64,000 nucleotides of DNA from Pseudolabrys sp. (GTDB lineage: Bacteria > Pseudomonadota > Alphaproteobacteria > Rhizobiales > Xanthobacteraceae), in contig JADGGK010000005.1 in NCBI GenBank assembly GCA_019689975.1, positions 18,366 to 82,365 on the forward strand, in the 5' to 3' direction. The position numbers were made by a program, and so were the translations under genes. Shown here in pieces: positions 46,679-55,043 of this stretch (positions are counted from its first letter, which is position 1; each line of letters starts with the position of its first letter). The notes under the pieces were generated by a model. It was not told the origin of the DNA. It made no database searches and was given only the letters and a program-made list of their open reading frames with translations.

Positions 46679-47629
46679 TCAGGAAGCGCTCGCCGCGTCG
46701 AGGGCGGCGAGGTCGTCTTTGCTCAGGGCGATCCGCGGCGCCCTCATGATCTCATTCAATTGCTCGACGGTGGTGGCGCTGACGATCGGCGCCGTGACGA
46801 GCGGCTGCGCGATCAGCCAGGCGAGCGCGACCTGCGCCGGCGTTGCATTGTGCCGTGCGGCGACCGCATCGAGCGCACGCAGGATGGCGAAGCCGCGTGC
46901 GTCGGCGTAGCGCTTGAGGCGGCCGCCGCGGCCGGGATGCTTCAGCGCCGCCTCGAGCGAGCGGTACTTGCCGGTGAGGAAACCGGCAGCGAGCGAATAG
47001 TAGCTGATCACGCCCAGTCCCTCGGCGCGCACGATCGGGGCGTATTCGGTTTCGAATTCCCGGCGGTCGTACAAGTTGTAGAGCGGCTGGAGGGATTCGT
47101 AGCGCGGGATGCCGAGCCGCCGGCTGGCGGCGAGCGATTCCCTGAGCCGCTGCGGGCCGACATTGGAGGCCCCGACGGCGCGCACCTTGCCCTGCGCGAT
47201 CAGGCGGGCGAACGCCTGCATCGTTTCCTCGACGGGCGTCGTGTCGTCGTCGAAATGCGTCTGATAGAGGTCGATGCGGTCGGTCTTGAGGCGGCGCAAC
47301 GAAGCCTCGCAGGCGCGCATCACGTAATCCGCCTTGAGGCTGCGGCCTTGGCCCATGTCCTCGCCGAGCTTGGTGGCGATGACCACCTTGTCGCGCCTGC
47401 CGCCCTGTTTCAGCCAGTTGCCGATGATCGTCTCCGACTCGCCGCCCTTGTGTCCCGGCACCCAGCGCGAATAGCTGTCGGCGGTGTCGACCGCGTTGAA
47501 GCCGGCATCGACGAAGGCGTCGAGGATGGCGTGCGCGGTCTTTTCGTCGACGTTCCAGCCGAACACGTTGCCGCCGAGCACGAGCGGGGCAAGGTGCAGG
47601 TCGGAACGGCCGAGGGGGCGTCGTTGCAT
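46679..47629 (-). CDS. Aldo/keto reductase
   Basis: 316 residues, (beta/alpha)8 NADPH-dependent reductase of the YajO/Tas-like group. The catalytic tetrad is Asp48 (V-D-T-A), Tyr53, Lys87 (A-T-K-L-G) and His125 (Q-T-H-F-D). A coenzyme-binding segment with S-A-T-T-V-E-Q-L lies near the C-terminus. The substrate is unknown. It is transcribed away from the convergent SRPBCC gene and lies downstream of the 2-oxoacid oxidoreductase operon on the same strand, separated by repeat hairpins. Confidence 0.92.
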   Translation of the reverse strand: MQRRPLGRSDLHLAPLVLGGNVFGWNVDEKTAHAILDAFVDAGFNAVDTADSYSRWVPGHKGGESETIIGNWLKQGGRRDKVVIATKLGEDMGQGRSLKADYVMRACEASLRRLKTDRIDLYQTHFDDDTTPVEETMQAFARLIAQGKVRAVGASNVGPQRLRESLAASRRLGIPRYESLQPLYNLYDRREFETEYAPIVRAEGLGVISYYSLAAGFLTGKYRSLEAALKHPGRGGRLKRYADARGFAILRALDAVAARHNATPAQVALAWLIAQPLVTAPIVSATTVEQLNEIMRAPRIALSKDDLAALDAASAS

Positions 47630-47646
47630 GCGCGCTTTCTTACTTC

Positions 47647-47810
47647 ACCCGCCCCTCGAAGGGGAGGGTCGGCCGGCGTCGACGATGCGAGCCGCGGTGG
47701 GGTGAGGCACCGGTTTCATCGCTCGGTCGGCTGGTTGCGCCGTTCACCCCTCTTTGCCGGCGCCGCTGACGCGGGCGGCGGTCGACCTCACCGTCCGGGG
47801 GAAGGTGAGG
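47647..47810. repeat. Two inverted repeats in the reductase/oxidoreductase gap
   Basis: The 205-base gap 47630-47834 holds ACCCGCCCCT-CGA-AGGGGAGGGT (47647-47669, one mismatch) and CCTCACC...GGTGAGG (47786-47792 with 47804-47810). The first lies in the setting of a dispersed rhizobial repeat; the second is close to the end of the minus-strand kor operon and could act as its 3' structure. No gene was found in the gap. Confidence 0.5.
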
Positions 47811-47834
47811 GGGCGGCGTCGGAAGGATCGAATT

Positions 47835-48890
47835 CTACCGCAGACTCGCGTTGATGGCCTCGAGCGCCTTCTCGCCGGGGCAGAGGTCCTTTTCGTCGAG
47901 CGCGTTGAGCGGCTTGTCGACGGTGCGCAGGTGCGCGTGCAGATCCTTCGCGTCCTTCTCGACATAGAGCAGGCCGGTGACGATCTGGCCCTTGGCCGCG
48001 TGCTGCTGCAGGAAGCCGAGCGCGGCGGTGCGGTCGTGCACGTCATAGTCGGCGGCAAGCTTGCGCAAGGCCAGCTTGCTGCCGTCGTGCTGCTCGACGA
48101 TCTCCACGGTGCCCGGCTCGTAGCTGATCTCGATCGGCATGCGCGTTGAGATGAAATCGAGCCGGTTTACCGCCTCGTTGTGCTCGCGCACGAAATCGAA
48201 GCTCTTGGTCGAGCCGACATGGTTGTTGAATGCGACGCAGGGACTGATCACGTCGATGAAGGCCGCGCCGCGATGCGCGATCGCCGCCTTGATGATCGGC
48301 ACAAGCTGCTGCTTGTCGCCGGAGAAGGAGCGTGCGACGAAGCTCGCGCCGAGCTGCAGCGCCATGGCCACGAGATCAATGGAATTATCGGTGTTGATGA
48401 AGCCGCGCTTCGATTTGGAACCGCGGTCCGCGGTGGCGGAGAACTGACCCTTGGTCAGGCCGTAGACGCCGTTGTTCTCGACGATGTACACCATGTTGAC
48501 GCCGCGCCGGAGGCAATGCGCGAACTGGCCGAGCCCGATCGAGGCCGAGTCGCCGTCGCCGGATATGCCGAGATAGATCAGGTCGCGGTTGGCGAGGTTG
48601 GCGCCGGTCAGGATCGACGGCATGCGTCCGTGCACGGAGTTGAAGCCGTGCGAGTTGCCGAGCATGTAGGTCGGCGTCTTGGACGAGCAACCGATCCCCG
48701 AAATCTTGGCGACCCGGTGCGGCTCGATGGCGAGCTCGAAGCAGGCTTGAATGATCGCCGCCGTGATCGAGTCGTGCCCGCAACCGGCGCACAAGGTGGA
48801 CACCGCACCCTCGTAGTCGCGATGCGTGTAGCCGAGCGCGTTCTTTGGCAGGGCCGGATGATGGAACTTGGGTTTGGCGAGATAGGTCAT
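47835..48890 (-). CDS. korB: 2-oxoacid:acceptor oxidoreductase, beta subunit (KorB-like)
   Basis: Thiamine-diphosphate and [4Fe-4S] subunit that oxidatively decarboxylates a 2-oxoacid to an acyl-CoA. 351 residues. Cluster ligands Cys34 and Cys37 (C-A-G-C-G), Cys68 (G-I-G-C-S-S) and Cys218 are in place, and the TPP-binding motif G-D-G-D (111-114) with E-N-N (138-140) is intact. Length and motifs fit KorB (2-oxoglutarate) better than single-chain pyruvate enzymes. It lies 117 bases downstream of korA on the minus strand. Confidence 0.9.
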   Translation of the reverse strand: MTYLAKPKFHHPALPKNALGYTHRDYEGAVSTLCAGCGHDSITAAIIQACFELAIEPHRVAKISGIGCSSKTPTYMLGNSHGFNSVHGRMPSILTGANLANRDLIYLGISGDGDSASIGLGQFAHCLRRGVNMVYIVENNGVYGLTKGQFSATADRGSKSKRGFINTDNSIDLVAMALQLGASFVARSFSGDKQQLVPIIKAAIAHRGAAFIDVISPCVAFNNHVGSTKSFDFVREHNEAVNRLDFISTRMPIEISYEPGTVEIVEQHDGSKLALRKLAADYDVHDRTAALGFLQQHAAKGQIVTGLLYVEKDAKDLHAHLRTVDKPLNALDEKDLCPGEKALEAINASLR

Positions 48891-49007
48891 GTTCGTGGTC
48901 CTGTCAGGGCCGGCTGGTTCCGACGTTCATGCCGCGTCGTCGCCCGCGTCTTGCCGGATGCGGCGCGCGGATCGCCTGGACGCGCGAGATCGTGGAGGAC
49001 GCGTGCG

Positions 49008-50852
49008 TCACGACGTCACCTTCAGCGGCTTCACGGTGAGCTGGTCGAGATGGTCGCCGATTGCCTTGGCGATGAAGCGTGCGGTGATCGGAGTGCCGTC
49101 ATAGTGCAATATCGGCACGAGCCGCACCGGGTCGATGCCGCATTCGTTCACGATCAGCGACCGCAGCTGCGCGTCACGATTCTGCTCCACCACGAACACG
49201 AAGTCATGGTCGGCGACGAAGCTCGCGACGCTGGAGTGGAACGGGAAGGCGCGCACGCGCATGCGGTCGAGCGCGTGGCCGCGCGCTTCGATCATGTGGA
49301 TCGCCTCGTCCATCGCCGGGGCGGTGGAGCCGTAATAGATCACGCCGTATTTCGTCGGTTTGGCCGCGTTGGCAAGAAGCGGGCGCGGCACCATGTCCTT
49401 TGCGGTCTCGAGCTTGCGCAGGAGCCGTTGCATATTCTCGACATAGGGCGCGCCTTCCTCGGTGTAGCGCGCGTAGCGGTCATGCGAGGTGCCGCGGGTG
49501 AAGAACGCGCCTTTGGTCGGATGCGTGCCCGGATAGGTGCGGTAGGGGATGCCGTCGCCGTCGACGTCGAGATAACGGCCGAATTCCCGGCCGGCTTCCA
49601 GCGCTTCCGCCGTCATCACCTTGCCGCGGTCGTAGGTGCGGGAATCGTCCCAGGCGAACGGCCGGCAGAGGCGATGGTTCATGCCGATGTCGAGGTCGAG
49701 CATCACGAACACCGGTGTCTGCAGCCGGTCGGCGAGGTCGAATGCCAGGGCGGCGAATTCGAAGGACTCGGCGGGATCCTCGGGAAACAGCAGCACGTGC
49801 TTGGTGTCGCCGTGCGAGGCATAGGCACAGGAGATGATGTCGCATTGTTGCGTGCGGGTGGGCATGCCGGTCGAGGGGCCGGCGCGCTGGACATCGAAGA
49901 TCACCGCGGGGATTTCGGCGAAATAGGCAAGCCCGATGAATTCCTGCATCAATGAAATGCCCGGACCGGAGGTGGCCGTGAACGCCCGTGCGCCGTTCCA
50001 GCCGGCGCCGATGACGATGCCGATCGACGCGAGCTCGTCCTCCGCCTGAATGATCGCGTATTTGGCTTTTTTCGTCTGCGGATCGACCCGGAATCTGGCG
50101 CAATAGCGGGTGAAGGCGTCGGCGAGCGAGGAGGACGGCGTGATCGGATACCAGGCGCAGACGGTCGCGCCGCCATAGACGGCGCCGAGCGCCGCCGCCG
50201 CGTTGCCGTCGATGAAGATGCGGTCGCCGACACGATCGCTCTTCCTCAGTTTCAATCCGATGGGGCATTGGAGATTGAGCACCGCATAATCGCGCCCGAG
50301 ATGCAGCGCGTGGATATTGGGCTCGATGAGCTTCTCCTTGCCCTTGTATTGTTCCCCGATCAGTTTCTCGACCGCATTCACGTCCATGTCGATGAGAGCC
50401 GTGAGCACGCCGATATAGATGATGTTCTTGAACAACTGGCGCTGGCGAGGGTCGGTATATTCGCGATTGCATATCGCCGTCAGCGGCACGCCGATGACGG
50501 TGATGTCAGAGCGGAATTTGGACGGGGGCAAGGGCTTGGTCGAATCGTAGAGCACATAGCCGCCCGGATCGAGGCCGGCGATGTCCTTGTCGAAGGTCTG
50601 CGGGTTCATCGCCACCAGAAGATCGGTACCGCCGCGCGCGCCGAGATGACCCGCTTCCGACACCCGCACCTCGTACCAGGTGGGCAGCCCCTGGATGTTG
50701 GAGGGAAAGATATTGCGCGGCGCGACCGGAATGCCCATGCGCAGAATGGCGCGCGCGAACAATTCGTTCGCGCTCGCGGAACCCGAGCCGTTGACGTTGG
50801 CGAAGCGAACGACAAAATCGTTCACGCGGCTGATCGGCGCTGCGGTCGGCAT
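49008..50852 (-). CDS. korA: 2-oxoacid:acceptor oxidoreductase, fused gamma-alpha subunit (KorA-like)
   Basis: 614 residues from the ATG at 50852: an N-terminal gamma domain (1 to about 190, with N-G-S-G-S-A-S-A-N near the start) fused to the alpha domain (about 210-614, with A-W-Y-P-I-T-P-S-S-S-L and G-P-G-I-S-L-M-Q-E-F). The two domains bind CoA and the 2-oxoacid with KorB's TPP. An open frame continues upstream to 51125, but it is the overlapping reading of the previous gene. The start lies 31 bases inside the end of that gene, implying coupled translation. Acid specificity (2-oxoglutarate, pyruvate or other) cannot be read from sequence alone. Confidence 0.9.
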   Translation of the reverse strand: MPTAAPISRVNDFVVRFANVNGSGSASANELFARAILRMGIPVAPRNIFPSNIQGLPTWYEVRVSEAGHLGARGGTDLLVAMNPQTFDKDIAGLDPGGYVLYDSTKPLPPSKFRSDITVIGVPLTAICNREYTDPRQRQLFKNIIYIGVLTALIDMDVNAVEKLIGEQYKGKEKLIEPNIHALHLGRDYAVLNLQCPIGLKLRKSDRVGDRIFIDGNAAAALGAVYGGATVCAWYPITPSSSLADAFTRYCARFRVDPQTKKAKYAIIQAEDELASIGIVIGAGWNGARAFTATSGPGISLMQEFIGLAYFAEIPAVIFDVQRAGPSTGMPTRTQQCDIISCAYASHGDTKHVLLFPEDPAESFEFAALAFDLADRLQTPVFVMLDLDIGMNHRLCRPFAWDDSRTYDRGKVMTAEALEAGREFGRYLDVDGDGIPYRTYPGTHPTKGAFFTRGTSHDRYARYTEEGAPYVENMQRLLRKLETAKDMVPRPLLANAAKPTKYGVIYYGSTAPAMDEAIHMIEARGHALDRMRVRAFPFHSSVASFVADHDFVFVVEQNRDAQLRSLIVNECGIDPVRLVPILHYDGTPITARFIAKAIGDHLDQLTVKPLKVTS

Positions 50853-52624
50853 GAATTTCCCGCGTAGGTCATTTCCAGCAAGAATTTCTGCATGTCCCAG
50901 GCGCCTGTGGGGCAGCGCTCGGCGCATAGCCCGCAGTGCAGACAGACGTCCTCGTCCTTGACCATGACGCGGCCGGTCTTCAACCCGTCCTGCACGTAGA
51001 GGTCCTGGGAGAGATTTGTCGCCGGTGCGTTGAGACGCCCGCGCAGCTCGGCCTCGTCGCCGTTCTGCGTGAAGGTGATGCAATCCATCGGGCAGATGTC
51101 CACGCACGCGTCGCACTCGATGCAAAGGGAGGAGGTGAACACGGTCTGCACGTCGCAGTTCAGGCAGCGGCCGGCCTCCTGGAAGGCGAGCGTCTCATCG
51201 AAGCCGAGTTCGACTTCGGCCTTGATATCCTTGAGCGCCACCACTTTGTCGCGCAGCGGCACCTTGTAGCGCTGGTCGAGCACCACTTCGTTCTTGTAGG
51301 ACCATTCGTGGATGCCCATCTTCTGACTGATCATTTCGACGGCCGGCGCAGGACGATCGTTGATGTCCTCGCCGTTGAGTAGCTTGTCGATCGAGATCGC
51401 GGCTTCGTGGCCGTGCGCCACCGCCCAGATGATGTTCTTCGGGCCGAACGCCGCGTCGCCGCCGAAGAACACTTTGGGATGCGTCGAGGCCATGGTCCGG
51501 GGATCGACCTTGGGCATGCCCCATTGGTCGAATTCGATGCCGATGTCGCGTTCGATCCAGGGAAATGCATTCTCTTGGCCGATCGCGACCAGCACGTCGT
51601 CGCAGGGGAAATGCTGGTCGGGTTCGCCGGAAGGGACGAGCCGGCGGCGGCCCCGGGAATCGTATTCGGCCTTCACCTTCTCGAAGGTCACGCCGGTGAG
51701 TCTGCCGTTGTCATGCGTGAAATGCTTCGGCACGAGATAATTGTGGATCGGGATGCCCTCATGCATGGCGTCCTCCTTCTCCCACGGGGACGCCTTCATC
51801 TCGTCGAAACCGGAGCGCACGACGACATGCACTTCCTCGCCGCCGAGCCGGCGGGCGGAACGGCAGCAATCCATGGCCGTATTGCCGCCACCGAGGACCA
51901 CCACGCGCCGACCGATCGCGTTGACGTGGCCAAAGGATATCGAGGAAAGCCAGTCGATGCCGATATGGATATGGGCGGCCGCCTCCCTGCGTCCGGGAAT
52001 GTCGAGGTCGCGGCCGCGCGGCGCGCCGCAGCCGACGAAGACCGCGTCCCAGCCTTCGGCGAGCAGCGCTTTCATCGAGTCGATGCGTTGTCCGCCGCGG
52101 AATTCGACGCCGAGATCGAGGATGTAGCCGCACTCCTCGTCGATGACGGAATCCGGCAGGCGGAATTTCGGGATCTGCGTGCGGATCATGCCGCCGGCCT
52201 GCGGATCCTGATCGAAGATGACGCAGTGATAGCCGAGCGGGGCGAGATCGCGTGCCACCGTGAGCGAGGCCGGCCCGCCGCCGACGAGGGCAATGCGTCG
52301 GCCGTTCTTCCTTGCCGCCGGCTTGGGAAGCCGCGCGCGAATGTCGTCCTTGTAGTCGGCCGCGACGCGCTTGAGGCGGCAGATCGCGACCGGTTCCGTC
52401 TCGACCCGCATGCGGCGACAGGCCGGCTCGCAGGGGCGGTCGCAGGTGCGGCCGAGAATGCCCGGAAACACGTTCGACCACCAATTGATCATGTAGGCGT
52501 CGGAATAGCGCCGCGCCGCGATCAGGCGGATATATTCGGGAACCGGCGTATGGGCCGGGCAGGCCCACTGGCAATCGATGACTTTGTGGAAGTAATCGGG
52601 CGCCGCAATATCTGTGTTCTTCAT
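50822..52624 (-). CDS. GltD-like FAD/NAD(P) oxidoreductase with C-terminal ferredoxin domain
   Basis: 600 residues from the ATG at 52624, preceded by GAGGAG; an in-frame ORF to 52726 is less likely. N-terminal iron-sulphur domain with Cys at 18, 22, 61, 65 and 69; FAD site G-G-G-P-A-S (115-120); NAD(P)H site G-G-G-N-T-A (245-250); C-terminal two-cluster ferredoxin domain with Cys 501/504/507/511 and 561/564/567/571. It is like the glutamate synthase small subunit with an added ferredoxin. First gene of the operon, it probably passes electrons between the KorAB clusters and NADP(H), as in the three-subunit 2-oxoglutarate:NADP+ oxidoreductase known from Azoarcus/Thauera. Confidence 0.88.
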   Translation of the reverse strand: MKNTDIAAPDYFHKVIDCQWACPAHTPVPEYIRLIAARRYSDAYMINWWSNVFPGILGRTCDRPCEPACRRMRVETEPVAICRLKRVAADYKDDIRARLPKPAARKNGRRIALVGGGPASLTVARDLAPLGYHCVIFDQDPQAGGMIRTQIPKFRLPDSVIDEECGYILDLGVEFRGGQRIDSMKALLAEGWDAVFVGCGAPRGRDLDIPGRREAAAHIHIGIDWLSSISFGHVNAIGRRVVVLGGGNTAMDCCRSARRLGGEEVHVVVRSGFDEMKASPWEKEDAMHEGIPIHNYLVPKHFTHDNGRLTGVTFEKVKAEYDSRGRRRLVPSGEPDQHFPCDDVLVAIGQENAFPWIERDIGIEFDQWGMPKVDPRTMASTHPKVFFGGDAAFGPKNIIWAVAHGHEAAISIDKLLNGEDINDRPAPAVEMISQKMGIHEWSYKNEVVLDQRYKVPLRDKVVALKDIKAEVELGFDETLAFQEAGRCLNCDVQTVFTSSLCIECDACVDICPMDCITFTQNGDEAELRGRLNAPATNLSQDLYVQDGLKTGRVMVKDEDVCLHCGLCAERCPTGAWDMQKFLLEMTYAGNSCRPQRRSAA

Positions 52625-52955
52625 CGACTCCTCGACACGCGCCCCAAACACCGTCGCGACGACGGTATTGCGCTCGCAGCCCCGGCGGCGTTTCCCCGAA
52701 CGAGCCCGCAAGGCGGCTCGATTCAAGTATACATCATAATATGGCCTCGCGGCGTGGAAGGCTACCTATCTATCCTTCCGGTCAGGCATTCCGGCCGTGG
52801 CCGCGACGCGAAACCCGTCCTTGCCGTTCCTTAACCGGGCGTCGGCACGGCGCCCGCCGTTCCTTTATCGGAAGGCGGATCCCGGTTAGTAAAGGGCGGC
52901 CCGGTCCGCCGGCGCAGGGAACCGCCATGCTGCGGTGCACAATCACGGGGTGCTG
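52625..52955. other. Divergent intergenic region between the kor operon and the Atp12 gene
   Basis: 331 bases. Near the kor side is the perfect stem ACCGTCG-CGA-CGACGGT (52650-52666), 26 bases before the first kor gene; then an AT-rich island TATACATCATAATAT (52729-52743) likely to hold a promoter; GGAAGG...CCTTCC (52756-52761 with 52774-52779); and TAACCGGG...CCCGGTTA (52832-52839 with 52881-52888) enclosing a further GC-rich fold before the Atp12 gene. No gene was found. A regulator of the kor operon may bind one of these palindromes. Confidence 0.5.
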
Positions 52956-53729
52956 ATGCGGGACCTGTTCACCACGATCGATCAAGGCGAGCCGCGCAAT
53001 CCCATGGAGGCGGCACGGCGCGCCATGCGGCCGCCGTTGCGCAAGCGCTTCTATCGGCAAGCGCATGTTGCGGACACGGGGGCGGGCTTCTCCGTGCTGC
53101 TCGACGGCAAGCCCGTGCGCACGCCGGCGCGACGCGCGCTCGCGGCGCCTTCGCGCGCGCTGGCGCAGGCGATTGCCGAGGAGTGGAACGCGCAGGGCCG
53201 GGAGATCGATCCCGCGCGCATGCCGCTGACGCGGCTTGCCAATGCGGTGATCGACGCGGTCGCCGAAGCGCCCGCTGCCGTTGCCGCCGAAATCGAGGCT
53301 TATCTTGGATCCGACCTCGTCTGTTACCGCGCCGAGGCACCGGCCGAACTCGCGGCACGGCAGGCGGCCGCCTTCGATCCGGTGCTCGCCTTTGCGCGCG
53401 ATAGGCTCGGCGCCCGGTTCACGCTCACGCAGGGCGTGATGCATGTGGCGCAACCTCCGCAAGCCGTCGCTGCCGCGCGCGCGGCCATTCCCGAGGATTG
53501 CTGGCGGCTCGGCGCGCTTGCCGCGATCACCGCGCTCACGGGTTCCGCGCTGCTCGCGCTCGCGCTCGCGCACGGCGCGCTCGCGGCCGACGCGGTCTGG
53601 ACCGCCGCGCATATCGACGAGGACTGGCAGATGGCGCACTGGGGTCGCGACGCGCTCGCCATGGAGCGCCGCAACTTCCGTCGCGGCGAATTCGACGCCG
53701 CGGTCACGGTGCTGCGGCTGGCGCGGTGA
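52956..53729 (+). CDS. Atp12-family F1-ATPase assembly chaperone
   Basis: Chaperone that holds free F1 alpha subunit until it joins beta during ATP synthase assembly (known for mitochondrial Atp12 and its alphaproteobacterial relatives). 257 residues: M-R-D-L-F start, R-K-R-F-Y-R-Q-A-H, L-D-G-K-P-V-R-T-P-A and the signature S-D-L-V-C-Y-R-A. A GTG at 52935 would add seven codons. No ATP synthase genes are nearby. Confidence 0.9.
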   Translation: MRDLFTTIDQGEPRNPMEAARRAMRPPLRKRFYRQAHVADTGAGFSVLLDGKPVRTPARRALAAPSRALAQAIAEEWNAQGREIDPARMPLTRLANAVIDAVAEAPAAVAAEIEAYLGSDLVCYRAEAPAELAARQAAAFDPVLAFARDRLGARFTLTQGVMHVAQPPQAVAAARAAIPEDCWRLGALAAITALTGSALLALALAHGALAADAVWTAAHIDEDWQMAHWGRDALAMERRNFRRGEFDAAVTVLRLAR

Positions 53730-53994
53730 GCCGGTCGAGCGTTGCGCGGTGTCGGCGCGGATCGGAACGCTTCCCAGGCCGCATTGGCCCGTAATGGCGA
53801 GCGCAGCGCCAAGCCGGGAGGGCCGGCGCGGCACGGCAAAGACCGGAGTGCCGCGTCGCCCGTGCGGGGCTCCCCGCCATGACGGCGAGGGATCGAGTTG
53901 CTCCGTGTCATGACGACGACCGGTCAACCCGCCGCTTGCGCGCCTCCTCGCAATGCGCGGCTGCGATCGCCATGACGGCGTCGGTTCACGCCGA
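53730..53994. other. Gap with degenerate dispersed-repeat sequence
   Basis: 265 bases between the convergent Atp12 and TPR genes. GTAATGGCGAGCGCAGCGCC (around 53791-53810) resembles the CATTGCGAG...GCAATC repeat at 59243-59314. A short GC hairpin GCGGGGCTCCCCGC (53865-53878) could act as a terminator stem without a T run. No gene seen. Confidence 0.4.
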
Positions 53995-54855
53995 TCACGC
54001 TTGGCTCTTGGCCGAGGTTGCGGCGGCCGCGGCGTCGAGCTCGGCGGCTTTGGCCAAGCTTGCCTCGGCCTCCTCGTCGCGGCCGAGCGCCTGCAGGAGC
54101 CTGCCGCGCAGCGCATGGGCGGCGGCGAGTTTCGGCCGCGCCGCAAGCGCGAGCTCGACCGCGTCGAGCGCGTCCTGATAGCGGCCGAGGTCCCTGAGCG
54201 CCATCGCCCGCCCGATCTGCGCCTCCGGCATGCCGGGCGCGTGGCCGAGCAGTTGCTGATAGGCGTTCAGCGCCTCCTGCGGCCGCCCCGACGCGCGCAG
54301 CGCCTCGGCGCGATTGAAAAGGGCCGGGACCGCATTCGGTTGCAGCGCAATGGCACGCTCGTAGCTTGCGATCGCCTCCTCCTGCCGCCCCATGTCCTGC
54401 AGCAGCGCGCCGCGATTGATCCAGTCGGCGACCGCCTCGGGATTAAGCGCGAGCGCGCGGTCGAAACCCTTGAGCGCCTCCTCGTGCAAGCCCGCGGCGG
54501 CGAGGATCGCGGCGCGGTTGCCGTGCGCCTCGGCGAAACCGGCGTCGAGCGCGATCGCGGCCTCGAAGTTCTTGACCGCCTCGAGATGCTCGCCCTGCCG
54601 CTCCAGGGCCTTGCCGATGAGATTGTGGATGCGCGCCTGCGGCTTGCGCGCGAGCGCGCGCCGGGCAAGCGCAATGCCCTGCTGATATTGGCCTTCCTGG
54701 CAGGCAATGGCGGCCACGTAATAGAGGGCGTCCGGATGCTCGGGGTCGGCCCGCAGCACCTCGGTGTACCGCTCCATGGCGTTCCTGAAATCGCCCTGCC
54801 GGTGGTGGAACAGTCCCTGCTGCAGCAGCGTGGCGATCATCGCGGCGTCGGTCAT
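53995..54855 (-). CDS. Tetratricopeptide-repeat (TPR) protein
   Basis: 286 residues made almost entirely of about eight TPR units (for example [16 protein letters not shown] and the A-L-N-P-E-A spacer pattern), a superhelical protein-binding scaffold. No signal peptide and no catalytic domain such as an OGT glycosyltransferase. Start ATG 54855 gives the first repeat intact; the frame is open to 55023. It is divergent from the carboxylase gene. Partners are unknown. Confidence 0.88.
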   Translation of the reverse strand: MTDAAMIATLLQQGLFHHRQGDFRNAMERYTEVLRADPEHPDALYYVAAIACQEGQYQQGIALARRALARKPQARIHNLIGKALERQGEHLEAVKNFEAAIALDAGFAEAHGNRAAILAAAGLHEEALKGFDRALALNPEAVADWINRGALLQDMGRQEEAIASYERAIALQPNAVPALFNRAEALRASGRPQEALNAYQQLLGHAPGMPEAQIGRAMALRDLGRYQDALDAVELALAARPKLAAAHALRGRLLQALGRDEEAEASLAKAAELDAAAAATSAKSQA

Positions 54856-55043
54856 GGATGGTACTAAGCAGGCCGAAGGACGCCTGCCAAGCGGCAAAGA
54901 CGCGTCGCGTCGGGCGCCGGCACCGGCCCGACCCCCGTCCGCGAAGGGCCCCGGCGACGGCAGAATGGTCGCTCGAGCCGCCAATGACGGCCGAAAGCGC
55001 CTCGTGCTATCTGTCCTGTGCAAGCAGTTCGCGGGGCCGTGGC

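Noticed and set aside
48180..49955. 591-codon plus-strand ORF opposite the kor genes
   Set aside because: Crosses the korA-korB boundary, has no recognisable domain, and the minus-strand genes carry all catalytic motifs.
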